Source: Flavobacteriales bacterium UBA4422 (GTDB lineage: Bacteria; Bacteroidota; Bacteroidia; Flavobacteriales_G; Salibacteraceae). From it: DNA of 64,000 nt. Position 1 is the first letter of the stretch. Each line of letters begins with the position of its first letter. Under the pieces are notes generated by a model. The model ran no database searches, had not been told where the DNA came from, and saw only the letters and a list, made by a program, of their open reading frames with translations. The position numbers and the translations under genes were made by a program. The stretch is from positions 248,001 through 312,000 of the forward strand of contig DGQE01000018.1 of the NCBI GenBank assembly GCA_002389645.1. The letters run 5' to 3'. Below, in pieces: positions 1 through 8,100 of this stretch.

Positions 1-101
1 AATATGACTGCCGCAGCAACAACAGGTCCAGCCAAACATCCTCTTCCAACCTCATCACAACCAGCCTCTATTCGGTTGTTATCTATCCGTGCTTTTAACA
101 T
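1..101 (-). CDS. rnhB: Ribonuclease HII, N-terminal fragment (runs off the window)
   Basis: Only the first 33 codons are in the window, read leftwards from an ATG at 101. The peptide carries the RNase HII signature AGCDEVGRGCLAGP at residues 18-31, with the first catalytic Asp and Glu of the DE pair, followed by VVAAAVI. The enzyme nicks RNA-DNA hybrids 5' of misincorporated ribonucleotides in the cytoplasm. The frame stays open a few codons upstream without a better ATG, and family members in Bacteroidota usually begin with a Met-Leu-Lys stretch like this one, so 101 is preferred. The C-terminal catalytic residues lie outside the window and cannot be checked. Confidence 0.88.
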   Translation of the reverse strand, partial: MLKARIDNNRIEAGCDEVGRGCLAGPVVAAAVI

Positions 102-221
102 CAATGCCAAAGTATAATTTTCTAGATTAATTCTCAATCTTTAGAATCAAATCATTGAGTGAAACTAAATATTGTTTGATAATTATCTTGAAGAAATCCA
201 TTACCCTATCTTTAAGTTTCT

Positions 222-1196
222 ATAAGTAAAAAAATACAGTGGGGAATTATTGGGTTGGGGAAAATAGCCCACAAGTTTGCGCATGATTTACTGCTCTCTG
301 CTGATGCTGAATTATGTGGCGTAGCCTCAAGAGATAAAGAAAAAGCAGAGGAGTTCAGTATTGATTGCAGTGCGAAGAAAAGTTTTGGTTCATACGAAGA
401 ACTCGCACGAGATCAAGAAATCGATGTGGTTTATGTTGCTACTCCCCATCCATTTCATTTTGAGAATACCATGCTCTGCTTAGACAATAACAAAGGAGTG
501 TTATGCGAAAAACCTATTGGGATGAATTCTGCTCAAACTAGAAAGGTATCAGCCAAAGCCCAGTCGAAAGGATTATTCTTGATGGAGGGTTTATGGACTC
601 GGTTTATTCCAGTCACGGAGAAACTGATCGAATTGCTTGAAAGAAAAGTGATTGGTGAAGTACTTTTCATCCGGGCAGATTTTGGTTTTAAGGCAGATTT
701 GAATCCTGATGGGAGAATTTATAATAAATCACTAGGCGGAGGGTCGCTATTAGATGTTGGAATTTATCCAATTTATATGAGTCTGTTAGTTCTGGGAGTT
801 CCTGCGCGAATTCAATCAATGGCTCGTTTTACGGCATCTGGGGTAGATATTTATTGTTCTATGATGTTCGATTACAGCAATAATTCAAAGGCCTCTCTTG
901 AATCATCCGTAGAAGCCGATACGCCAACTGAGGCTCACATATATGGAGAAAAGGGTTGAATAAAATTGCATCCGCGGTTTCATCATGCAGAGAAAATCAC
1001 CTTAAAGGTTGACGGGGAAGAGGACGAAGTGATTGATCTAAAATATGAAGGTAATGGTTACGTTCATGAAATTAGTGAGGTGAATAGATGTGTGTTGAAC
1101 GCACAAACCGAAAGTGAAAAACACTCCCACGCTCGGAGTATTGAATTAAGTGAGCTGTTAGATCGAGTTAAAGATGGTATTGGGTTGAGTTATTAA
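222..1196 (+). pseudogene. Gfo/Idh/MocA-family oxidoreductase with lost start codon and in-frame TGA
   Basis: One reading frame from 222 to 1196 encodes a complete dinucleotide-dependent oxidoreductase: a Rossmann start (GIIGLGKIA, codons 243-269), the CEKPIG motif of the family, and a C-terminal substrate domain. Two lesions interrupt it. No ATG, GTG or TTG precedes the first beta strand; the codon where Met is expected (222) is ATA, with an in-frame stop at 213. A TGA at 957-959 splits the frame between GEKG and IKLHPRF, where relatives often carry Trp. Both fit single G-to-A changes (ATG to ATA, TGG to TGA). Translation from the TTG at 255 would lack the nucleotide-binding strand. It is probably a decaying gene; sequencing error is the alternative. 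The substrate is unknown. Confidence 0.75.
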
Positions 1197-1206
1197 TTTG
1201 GAAGTC

Positions 1207-1566
1207 ATGGATGCAATAAACTTAATGGAGAAGCTTAATTTGTTCAGTGATCATTACCATCCGAGGTTGATTGGAGAACTAAATAGTCAGCACCTTAAAA
1301 TTGCTAAGATCAAAGGTGAATTTGTTTGGCACAGCCATGAGCAGGAAGATGAATTGTTTTTTGTTATAAAAGGGTGGTTTAATATGGAGTTTAGAGATAA
1401 AATTGTGCGAGTTGATGAAGGCGAAATGATCATTGTTCCACGGGGGGTAGAACATCGGCCGGTTGCTGAAGAAGAGGCAAGTATACTTCTCTTTGAACCG
1501 GCCTCAACCATTAATACGGGTGCAATTCGAAATGACTTGACACACAAAAAGATTGATCGCATTTGA
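1207..1566 (+). CDS. Cupin-domain protein
   Basis: A small single-domain beta-barrel protein of 119 residues. The first cupin motif is visible as WHSHEQEDELFFVIKG (His-x-His, then Glu, then Gly) and the second around VPRGVEHRP, giving the usual metal-binding His/Glu set. Such stand-alone cupins are annotated as mannose-6-phosphate isomerase-like proteins, but substrate cannot be read from sequence. An in-frame TTG at 1198 is possible; the ATG at 1207 is chosen because it clears the stop of the upstream frame at 1196. It follows the degraded oxidoreductase closely and may once have been cotranscribed with it. Confidence 0.8.
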   Translation: MDAINLMEKLNLFSDHYHPRLIGELNSQHLKIAKIKGEFVWHSHEQEDELFFVIKGWFNMEFRDKIVRVDEGEMIIVPRGVEHRPVAEEEASILLFEPASTINTGAIRNDLTHKKIDRI

Positions 1567-1636
1567 TAATGCTAGCCAAGGTTATGAAGGATTGAATGGT
1601 TGTCAAATCCATTAGAGGAATTATTCTATTTTGAAA

Positions 1637-2182
1637 ATGAAGGTATTTGTCGAAACAGAAAGACTGATTTTAAGAGAGCTTGTGGATAAAGATGCCTCTG
1701 CAATATTTGAGCTTGATTCTGATCCTCTGGTGCATACCTATTTGGGAAATAACCCGATGCAAACAATGAAGCAATCAAAGGAAGTTATTGAGTTTGTTCG
1801 AAAACAATATTCGGAAAATGGCATTGGAAGATGGGCGACCATTGAAAAAGAATCAGGAGATTTCATAGGATGGACAGGATTGAAAGTTGAAGACAAATTG
1901 ACCAATGGGCATGTCAATTATAATGACCTTGGATTTCGATTTAAGCCAAAATATTGGGGAAAAGGCTATGCTACCGAAAGTGCAATTGCCTGCTTAGATT
2001 ATGGCTTTGATGTTTTAGGTTGGGAAAAGATATACGGTGCTGCTGATGTTGATAACCTAGGTTCAAATGGAGTGTTTAGGAAACTGAATTTTTCGTTGAT
2101 CAACACTTTTCACTATGACAACATAAAGTGTAATTGGTATGAAATGATCAAGAAGGACTGGAGCAGAATGAACTTGGATTAA
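1637..2182 (+). CDS. GNAT-family N-acetyltransferase (RimJ/RimL-like)
   Basis: A 181-residue acetyl-CoA-dependent transferase. It opens with the RimJ-type strand FVETERLILREL, has the central substrate strand (GWTGLKVED) and the acetyl-CoA loop region YWGKGYATESA around residue 110, followed by a typical helix. The family acetylates ribosomal proteins, amino groups of drugs or small molecules; the acceptor here is unknown. ATG 1637 is preferred over the in-frame TTG at 1631. It stands alone on the plus strand, about 70 bp after the cupin gene, and is followed by roughly 225 bp of non-coding sequence. Confidence 0.85.
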   Translation: MKVFVETERLILRELVDKDASAIFELDSDPLVHTYLGNNPMQTMKQSKEVIEFVRKQYSENGIGRWATIEKESGDFIGWTGLKVEDKLTNGHVNYNDLGFRFKPKYWGKGYATESAIACLDYGFDVLGWEKIYGAADVDNLGSNGVFRKLNFSLINTFHYDNIKCNWYEMIKKDWSRMNLD

Positions 2183-2407
2183 AAGTGATTCCATGGGCGA
2201 TGAGGACCTTTTAAGTCAGATGGAATGCAAAGCTGGTAAGAGAGGATGCGTTTTAGATTTTATTCTTTTGAGAGTCGCTCGATTCTTAATCGTTTTAAAG
2301 AGACTTTAATAATTCATTACGCGTTATATTTTTTTATCTACTCCAAAAAAGTTTGTTTTTTTTAGCTTGATAGGTTTATTATTACATAACTATTTAATTT
2401 TCAAAAG

Positions 2408-3427
2408 ATGAGAAAGGAAGGTCTCCTAGTAATGGTTGTAATGCTATTGGGCGCTGGTTCATTGATTGCTCAGGATACATTTTCTATCGTTGCTCTAGAT
2501 TCTAACACAGGAGAAGTAGGAAGTGCAGGCGCTTCATGCGTAGATCTTTTTCAAACTCCTTTTTCCAATGACGATTTTTTGGGTGAGCTTTTTCCTGGAG
2601 TAGGTGCCATCAACTCGCAAGCTTATTATTTGGGAACAAATCAAAATAATGCTGCAACTCGAATGAATCTAGGTGATACGCCAAGTCAAATTATTGAGTG
2701 GCTCGTTGCCAATGATGTTTCAAATCAACCTGAGCTTAGACAATACGGAATTGTAGCTTTCGTTAATGGCTCGCCACAATCTGCGGCTCATACTGGTGCT
2801 TCCACGGATGATTATAAAAATCATATTACGGGCCCGCATTATTCGATTCAGGGTAATATCTTGTTAGGACAAGAAGTGCTTGACTCAATGGAGGCTCGGT
2901 TTTTAAATGAGCCTGGTGATTTAGCGTGTAAGCTCATGGCTGCACTTCAAGGTGCTAATATGGTAGGGGCTGATTCGAGGTGTTCAAGCAACGGAACATC
3001 GTCTTTGTTTGCTTTTGTGAAAGTTGCGCAAACAACAGATGCGCCTGGTAATCCATCATTTTTGGCTTCAGTAAGAACACGCAATAATGATGGAATAGAA
3101 CCTATTGACTCACTTCAAACGAAATTTGATCTCTTGCATTCTTGTTTACCTCCTGAACCGCCTTTAGGTGCTGAAGATGGTTTGGCTAAGTCGATTTCTT
3201 TCAGCCTGCATCCAAATCCTGTTTCAGATGAACTAACCATTTCTTCAGATCAGGTTTCAGATGAATGGAGTCAAGTTGAGATCATTGATTTCAGTGGGAA
3301 AATTGTTTTTCGCTCAGCGTTTATTAACACAATGAGCATCAACATGGCAGATTTTGAAAGAGGCGTTTATTTCATTAGAATGAATTCGGATACTCATGAA
3401 TATGCCACCAAGTTTATTAGGGAATAG
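2408..3427 (+). CDS. Secreted DUF1028 protein with T9SS type A sorting domain
   Basis: 339 residues. A signal peptide ends near residue 21 (LIAQ/DTFSIVA). Residues about 22-240 match DUF1028, a family with an Ntn-hydrolase-like fold: early TFSIVALDSNTGEVGSAGAS and a later YSIQGNILLG segment. The last 75 residues form a type A Por secretion C-terminal domain, starting near SLHPNPVSDELTISS and ending in RGVYFIRM and a Lys-Phe-Ile tail. This implies export across the outer membrane by the type IX system with cleavage of the domain. The catalytic role of DUF1028 is uncertain. Upstream lies an A/T-rich leader with a weak -7-like TAGGTTTA at 2371. Confidence 0.88.
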   Translation: MRKEGLLVMVVMLLGAGSLIAQDTFSIVALDSNTGEVGSAGASCVDLFQTPFSNDDFLGELFPGVGAINSQAYYLGTNQNNAATRMNLGDTPSQIIEWLVANDVSNQPELRQYGIVAFVNGSPQSAAHTGASTDDYKNHITGPHYSIQGNILLGQEVLDSMEARFLNEPGDLACKLMAALQGANMVGADSRCSSNGTSSLFAFVKVAQTTDAPGNPSFLASVRTRNNDGIEPIDSLQTKFDLLHSCLPPEPPLGAEDGLAKSISFSLHPNPVSDELTISSDQVSDEWSQVEIIDFSGKIVFRSAFINTMSINMADFERGVYFIRMNSDTHEYATKFIRE

Positions 3428-3444
3428 AGCACTCGTTAATTCAG

Positions 3445-4290
3445 TTAACCTCTTAACGTAATCTCAACATCCTTTCTATTTGTGCTTAACAATGCCTTGT
3501 TGTCACAAGTGCCATCACCATAATCTAAACTTCGCGGGTCATAATCTTCTGGAGTCAAGCATAATTCTCCTTGGGTAATCCACCGGCAATCCAATTGAAC
3601 ACGCAAAGCGGAAGTGATGTCTACCAAGAATGAATTTCCACTCCTTGTAATTCCTTCCGCATTTCCAGTTATTTCATAAACATCATCTGTAATTCCATCC
3701 CAACCTAAGAAACCACCGCTGCCATTGCTTGTAAAAAAGCCGGTTTCTTCTCCGGCAATCCATGTTCTGGTTCGAGATGATGTCCAGCTCATAGTTGCTC
3801 CCTCGGGATCGGTAATACTGGCGCCCGTCACTTCAACTTGAAAATGCAATTGCCCTTGTTCATTCTCTCCTTTGTTGGTGACAACCCTATTTCCAGTGAC
3901 CATATAATCATCAACAGTATAATTGTTAGTTGTGGTTGTTAGCGTGCTTCCTTCAACGCGGTACCAGTCTGTCATGGTATAGGTGATTTGCCCTGTTCTT
4001 GTTTTTCCATCACGCCCAACGCATCCTGTTTCTCCGAAATCTACAGTGACACTCAATGGAAATGGAGTGCCGATGGTGTCTACTGTGATGATCGCGCATG
4101 CTTGCCATGTAGTTTCTCCAGCCTCAACGTTTTCGGCACTTCCTTCAACTTGTTCGCCTAGATCATCCCATACGCTTTCTGCCAATGCGTAGTCTTCTGC
4201 CACCTCATTGAATGCATCGTTTTCTTCTTTTATTTTCCCGCAGCTAGCAAATATTAATAATGCGGTTGTGAGCAGTGCAAGTGTTTTCAT
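3445..4290 (-). CDS. Hypothetical lipoprotein
   Basis: 281 residues with a lipoprotein signal peptide: hydrophobic residues 4-15 and the lipobox FASC with Cys17. The mature part is rich in Thr, Gly and charged residues and has repeated beta-like segments (for example GKTRTGQITYTMTDWYRVEGS), suggesting a beta-sandwich anchored to a membrane. I do not recognise a named family. It is convergent with the DUF1028 gene, 17 bp apart, with no clear terminator between them. Confidence 0.7.
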   Translation of the reverse strand: MKTLALLTTALLIFASCGKIKEENDAFNEVAEDYALAESVWDDLGEQVEGSAENVEAGETTWQACAIITVDTIGTPFPLSVTVDFGETGCVGRDGKTRTGQITYTMTDWYRVEGSTLTTTTNNYTVDDYMVTGNRVVTNKGENEQGQLHFQVEVTGASITDPEGATMSWTSSRTRTWIAGEETGFFTSNGSGGFLGWDGITDDVYEITGNAEGITRSGNSFLVDITSALRVQLDCRWITQGELCLTPEDYDPRSLDYGDGTCDNKALLSTNRKDVEITLRG

Positions 4291-4358
4291 GGTTTGAATT
4301 TATGGTGCCAACCAAAGTTGATGATATTTGATGGATTGGACAAACAATTGCTTCGAAC

Positions 4359-4393
4359 AAAAAAAAGACCTCCTCGATGAATCGAAGAGGTCT
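4359..4393 (-). terminator. Rho-independent terminator after the YceI gene
   Basis: Read on the minus strand: AGACCTCTTCGA, a short loop, TCGAGGAGGTCT (a 12-bp stem with one G-U pair), then eight U's. It lies 28 bases past the YceI stop codon, as expected for an intrinsic terminator of that gene. Confidence 0.9.
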
Positions 4394-4420
4394 AACATTT
4401 AAAACCAAAAATTATAATTC

Positions 4421-5020
4421 TTAGAGCTTTGCTCCAAGGCTAACCTTCATGGTAAACTCGTCATAAATGGCTTTGTCACCTAAGTTGTCAAAAAAGCTGT
4501 TTGAGCCGAAACGAACATCATACTTTGATCGATCTACGACAATTTCACCGTATGCAGCGAACTTTCCGTCTGTAGTTTCAACCTTGGCTGGAAAGCTTAC
4601 CGGATGAGAAATTCCTTTGATAGCTAAATTTCCATTTATAATCGTGTTGTTTACACCTTCAGTTTGTGGTTTTACACCTGTAATCGTGAATTTAGCAGTT
4701 TGATGCTCTGCTGTATTGAAGAAGTCAGCCGAGTTTAAATGTCCTTCTAGCTTTTGCGCATACTCACCTTCCAGGTCCGTGACTTTTATCGAGGTCATAT
4801 CTATAGTGAAAGAACCACCTTTTAATTGTCCATTTGCCAATTCTATTGATCCGCTTTTAAGGTTTACGAGGCCATTGTGCTTGCCTGTGACCTTTTCAGC
4901 ATACCATTCGATGTTACTTGCTTCTGGTTTGATAGTGAGTTTTTCAAGTTTAAGAATTGGACCAAATGACATTAACAAAGATCCAAGTCCAAGGGCAGTA
5001 ATAATTGATAGTTTTTTCAT
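4421..5020 (-). CDS. YceI-family periplasmic protein
   Basis: 199 residues with a signal peptide (about 1-20, LGLGSLLMSFG). The rest fits the YceI lipocalin-like fold: SNIEWYAEKVTGKHNGLVNLKSG in the first strands, FTIDMTSIKVTDLEG, the central LEGHLNSADFFNTAEHQTAKF, LAIKGISHPVSFP, and a C-terminal SKYDVRFGS. YceI proteins bind isoprenoid-like lipids or polyprenyl molecules in a beta-barrel. It has its own strong promoter and a terminator, so it is probably monocistronic. It is divergent from the thioredoxin-like gene at 5122, and the shared intergenic region holds several inverted repeats. Confidence 0.93.
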   Translation of the reverse strand: MKKLSIITALGLGSLLMSFGPILKLEKLTIKPEASNIEWYAEKVTGKHNGLVNLKSGSIELANGQLKGGSFTIDMTSIKVTDLEGEYAQKLEGHLNSADFFNTAEHQTAKFTITGVKPQTEGVNNTIINGNLAIKGISHPVSFPAKVETTDGKFAAYGEIVVDRSKYDVRFGSNSFFDNLGDKAIYDEFTMKVSLGAKL

Positions 5021-5040
5021 TGTATTTCTTTTTAGGATGC

Positions 5041-5056
5041 GTATATATGTATATAC
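5041..5056. promoter_or_regulatory. Palindrome at the start of the YceI transcript
   Basis: GTATATA-TG-TATATAC: two perfect 7-bp arms around a two-base centre. The predicted YceI transcription start (about 5055) falls inside it, so a bound repressor would block initiation. The regulator is unknown. Confidence 0.45.
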
Positions 5057-5058
5057 AT

Positions 5059-5089
5059 CAAATGTACTAGTAAATATGTGTTAACCAAA
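5059..5089 (-). promoter_or_regulatory. Bacteroidota-type promoter of the YceI gene
   Basis: On the minus strand a -33 box TTTG (5089-5086) is separated by exactly 19 bp from a -7 box TACATTTG (5066-5059). Both match the Bacteroidota consensus TTTG-N19-TAnnTTTG. Predicted start near 5055, giving a leader of about 35 nt. Confidence 0.75.
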
Positions 5090-5106
5090 TGTGAATGTTA
5101 CATTTG
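5086..5106. promoter_or_regulatory. Inverted repeat overlapping both divergent promoters
   Basis: CAAATGT-N7-ACATTTG: perfect 7-bp arms. The left arm contains the YceI -33 box; the right arm contains the -7 box (TACATTTG, 5099-5106) expected to drive the thioredoxin-like gene. A third CAAATGTA copy lies at 5059-5066. The repeat may simply reflect two promoter elements in opposite orientation, or may be a shared operator. Confidence 0.45.
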
Positions 5107-5121
5107 ATAAAATATTTTTTA

Positions 5122-5679
5122 ATGGCTTTAACAGAAACACGAAAGATTGCACTTGGTTTTGATGCACCAAAATTTTCCTTGCTCGATGTTGTGCGCAATG
5201 AGCACCGGCAACTGAAGGATCTCAAAGGGGAAAAGGCAACCGTGGTTATGTTCATTTGCAACCATTGTCCTTATGTGATACACGTGCGAGAGCAATTGGT
5301 GAAGTTGGCCAACGACTATCGATTAAAAGGAATTGGATTTATAGCCACTAGCTCAAATGATGTAGAGAATTATCCTCAAGATTCACCAGAAGAGATGAGG
5401 AAATTGGCCGATGAGATGGGTTTCCCTTTTCCTTATTTGTTTGATGAAACACAAGAAGTTGCCAAGGCTTATCAAGCTGAGTGTACACCAGATTTTATGG
5501 TGTTTGACTCATCGTTGAAATGCATTTATCGTGGCCGATTAGATGATAGCACTCCTGGAAATGGTCGGCCCGTCACCGGAAGTGATCTCAGGACTGTGCT
5601 GAATGATGTCCTCGAAGGCAACAGACTGCGTGGGGAGCAATTCCCAAGTATGGGCTGCAATATTAAATGGAAGGCTTAG
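5122..5679 (+). CDS. Thioredoxin-family (peroxiredoxin-like) redox protein
   Basis: 185 residues with a thioredoxin fold. The redox motif is Cys-Asn-His-Cys in FICNHCPYV near residue 50, followed by the conserved IATSSNDVENYPQDSPE loop, a cis-Pro region (AECTPDFMVFD) and a late Cys (SMGCNIKWK), all typical of the AhpC/TSA-like group that carries CNHCPYV. No signal peptide is seen, so it probably works in the cytoplasm. An ATG at 5095 lies upstream in frame, but the -7 box TACATTTG at 5099-5106 predicts transcription from about 5110, so ATG 5122 is chosen. It is divergent from YceI. Confidence 0.88.
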   Translation: MALTETRKIALGFDAPKFSLLDVVRNEHRQLKDLKGEKATVVMFICNHCPYVIHVREQLVKLANDYRLKGIGFIATSSNDVENYPQDSPEEMRKLADEMGFPFPYLFDETQEVAKAYQAECTPDFMVFDSSLKCIYRGRLDDSTPGNGRPVTGSDLRTVLNDVLEGNRLRGEQFPSMGCNIKWKA

Positions 5680-5753
5680 TATTGCTTATTGGTCGCAAAG
5701 AGTTGACTATTTGCCCAAATTCTGATATGTTGACACATTCTAAACGGTTAGCT

Positions 5754-5784
5754 TTTGTTTCAGTGGATGAATGTTTTATTTTTG
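5754..5784 (+). promoter_or_regulatory. Promoter of the M23-LysM peptidase gene
   Basis: TTTG at 5754-5757, a 19-bp spacer, then TATTTTTG at 5777-5784: a full match to TTTG-N19-TAnnTTTG. Predicted start near 5788, a 10-nt leader to the ATG at 5798. Confidence 0.8.
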
Positions 5785-5797
5785 AACGCCTTTGACC

Positions 5798-6904
5798 ATG
5801 CGTTTACTAACCTTTATAACTGCACTTTTATGGTGTTTTCTTTCCTTTGCAGGCGGTGCTGATCCTTCTGCAAAGCGAGATACTGTTGCCGCGGTGGTAA
5901 TGTATGGAGAAGAGGTGCTTTTTGATGCCGTTACGGGTCTTAATGATCAACAAGTCCGCGATTTACGCGATTCTGTTTTAAAGTTTCATGGATCAAGCAC
6001 CTTCACTAATTACCTGGATTTATACATCTCACTCACTTCAAAATCAGAAGAGCAATTGGTCAATTACAGTGATTCTTTGTTTGAAACGGATGAAGTGCCT
6101 TATGCCTTGATCAACCAGATTAATATCTTTTTGGCAAACAGACCAGAAGAGTTTGAAGAAGTGATTCCAAAAGATTTGTTTGTTGGTAATGCTTTGCTGG
6201 ATATTCCAGCAACAGAGATGTACCCTAAGTGGATCGTAGGAAATCCGAACCCCTATGAGTGGAATTTAGGAGAAGAAGACACTGCTCTTTCAATTCTTTT
6301 GACTGACCATAAAATGTTAGGAGAGTTTCAGGTTCCAGTAAAGAACGTGATGACGTCCAAATTTGGATGGAGAGATGGCCGAATGCATAATGGGGTTGAT
6401 ATCGATTTAGAAGTTTGGGATCCTGTGGTTTCAGCATTTCCAGGTGTTGTGCGCGTAGCTCGCGTGAGTGGCGGCTATGGCAGGGTTGTGGTGGTTCGCC
6501 ATTACAACGGACTTGAAACTTTGTATGCTCACTTACATAGGTTTAAGGTGAAGGAAGGCGATAAGGTAGAGGCAGGTCAGCTTTTAGGTCTTGGAGGAAG
6601 TTCTGGACACAGCACTGGAAGTCATTTGCATTTTGAGGTTAGGTTCAAGGGGAAACCACTCAATCCGTTGAGCTTTATATCCTTCGATGAGAATAGCCTA
6701 GTCAACGACACACTCATGCTCAAGCGCACTAAAAATGGATATGTTTCTTACCCAAAGGGAATTTTAATCTACACTGTAAAGCGCGGTGATAGTTTGTTTG
6801 AAATAGCGAGACTCTATGGCACCACTACTTATCGTTTGGCTGAGTTGAATGGAATTAGACGAAATGGTTACTTATATGTTGGTCAACGACTGCGCGTGAT
6901 ATGA
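5798..6904 (+). CDS. M23-family metallopeptidase with C-terminal LysM domain
   Basis: 368 residues. A signal peptide covers about residues 1-19 (LLTFITALLWCFLSFAGG). The LytM/M23 domain spans roughly 180-290, with zinc ligands in HNGVD and SHLHFEV and the sequence VTSKFGWRDGRMHNG at its start. A LysM peptidoglycan-binding repeat occupies the last 45 residues (YTVKRGDSLFEIARLYG). It is a periplasmic cell-wall endopeptidase or an activator of amidases; the zinc ligands look intact, favouring an active enzyme. ATG 5798 is preferred to the TTG at 5792 because it fits the promoter and signal peptide. Its stop overlaps the next gene by four bases (ATGA). Confidence 0.93.
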   Translation: MRLLTFITALLWCFLSFAGGADPSAKRDTVAAVVMYGEEVLFDAVTGLNDQQVRDLRDSVLKFHGSSTFTNYLDLYISLTSKSEEQLVNYSDSLFETDEVPYALINQINIFLANRPEEFEEVIPKDLFVGNALLDIPATEMYPKWIVGNPNPYEWNLGEEDTALSILLTDHKMLGEFQVPVKNVMTSKFGWRDGRMHNGVDIDLEVWDPVVSAFPGVVRVARVSGGYGRVVVVRHYNGLETLYAHLHRFKVKEGDKVEAGQLLGLGGSSGHSTGSHLHFEVRFKGKPLNPLSFISFDENSLVNDTLMLKRTKNGYVSYPKGILIYTVKRGDSLFEIARLYGTTTYRLAELNGIRRNGYLYVGQRLRVI

Positions 6905-7254
6905 TGGATCTTGAAGAACAGTTTAATTTTACCAATAAACTAGCTCATCCTACAAATCAGTTTAAAGTAGTTTATCGCTTCTTTGATAAGAATCAGGCGG
7001 AAACCTTCACTACTTATTTGGTAGATGAACAGGTTGAATTTGAAGCTCAAGTAGATGAAGATGATGCCCGAAAGCCAACGTATTTTGGCGTAGCAAAAAC
7101 CCTAGAGAAAAAGGTGGACCGATTGAATTACTTAGCGATTGGTAAGCATCGAGATAAGTTTATTCCAACTGCTCCGATGCGGTGGATCGTAATTGCGATA
7201 TCGGCCGTAATTATGATACTAGCTGTCCTTGGTGCATTGAAGAACAACACTTGA
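6901..7254 (+). CDS. Small hypothetical protein with C-terminal membrane anchor
   Basis: 117 residues, translationally coupled to the M23 peptidase through an ATGA overlap. The first 90 residues are soluble and charged, with an ACT-like or ferredoxin-like flavour (VVYRFFDKNQAETFTTYL, then VEFEAQVDEDDARKP). Residues about 94-113 form a single transmembrane helix (RWIVIAISAVIMILAVLGAL) near the end, suggesting a tail-anchored inner-membrane protein facing the cytoplasm. I do not recognise the family. The coupling suggests a partner or regulator of the cell-wall peptidase, which is inference only. Confidence 0.72.
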   Translation: MMDLEEQFNFTNKLAHPTNQFKVVYRFFDKNQAETFTTYLVDEQVEFEAQVDEDDARKPTYFGVAKTLEKKVDRLNYLAIGKHRDKFIPTAPMRWIVIAISAVIMILAVLGALKNNT

Positions 7255-7314
7255 TTACACCAAATTCTAATTCATTTTATACATATTGATCCACAATAAC
7301 GACTTTTGAATTCG

Positions 7315-8100
7315 ATGCGAATCTTAAGTGTCATAGTGCTAATGCTCCTTTCGACTCAATTGTACTCACAAGAGCGAGTGGCAACTTTTGGGTTTCAAAT
7401 GAAGCCTATTATTTCAAGTAACCTATTTAGTGCAGGAGTGACTGAACTTTCGCAGAATGGAATTGATTACTCTGTTAGTCAACGCGCTGGCTATTCCTTT
7501 GGAGGAGTAATGCGATTTGGATTAAACAAGTGGTTTTCTATAGAATCGGGAATCAGCTTTGTGCGAAGGAATTACTCAGCCCGTGTCTTTCATGAGGAAT
7601 TGGCCTTCGCAGATACCACGGATTTTAGGATTATCGGTTACGAAATTCCAATCAGTGGATTGGTGTTTGTGCGACTGTCTGACAATATTTATATGAACGC
7701 ATCTTTTGGGTTGGCATTAGACATGTTTCCTTCCGATGTTTTTAGCGGCACTAGTCAAGAGTTTTATCAATATAGCGGAAGAACAGGGTTTGCTAACTCT
7801 GGCTCAAGAATAGCCTTTTTAAAATCAGGTTTGCTGGCCAATATTGGATTTGAATATCGAACGGAAAAATCGGGATATTTTTATTTTGGCGCATCTTATC
7901 ATCGGCCCTTTTCTCCAATATACAATACAGGAATCACTTACGCCTATTCGAATAACTCAACCAATTTTGAAGATTTAGGAATCTTGCAGCTTTCTGGTAA
8001 CTACTTGACCGTTGACTTTAAGTATTTCTTTCACGAAGAACCCAAAGAAAAGAAAGTAGAACGAGACTCTTCTGCGATGCCAAGTTGGATGAAAAAATAG
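7315..8100 (+). CDS. Outer-membrane beta-barrel protein
   Basis: 261 residues. The signal peptide is about residues 1-18 (ILSVIVLMLLSTQLYS). The mature protein alternates short amphipathic strands (FGFQMKPIISSNLFSAG, GYSFGGVMRFGLNKWFSIESG, FYFGASYHRPFSP) as in the small porin-like outer membrane beta-barrel families of Bacteroidota. The tail after the last strand is charged (EEPKEKKVERDSS), so it probably ends in the periplasm. Function is unknown. ATG 7315 is preferred to the TTG at 7306. Its 3' end overlaps the convergent transglycosylase gene by 83 bp. Confidence 0.75.
   Translation: MRILSVIVLMLLSTQLYSQERVATFGFQMKPIISSNLFSAGVTELSQNGIDYSVSQRAGYSFGGVMRFGLNKWFSIESGISFVRRNYSARVFHEELAFADTTDFRIIGYEIPISGLVFVRLSDNIYMNASFGLALDMFPSDVFSGTSQEFYQYSGRTGFANSGSRIAFLKSGLLANIGFEYRTEKSGYFYFGASYHRPFSPIYNTGITYAYSNNSTNFEDLGILQLSGNYLTVDFKYFFHEEPKEKKVERDSSAMPSWMKK

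Noticed and set aside
2193..2309. 38-codon ATG frame after the acetyltransferase
   Set aside because: No promoter, no family likeness and ordinary composition; likely chance.
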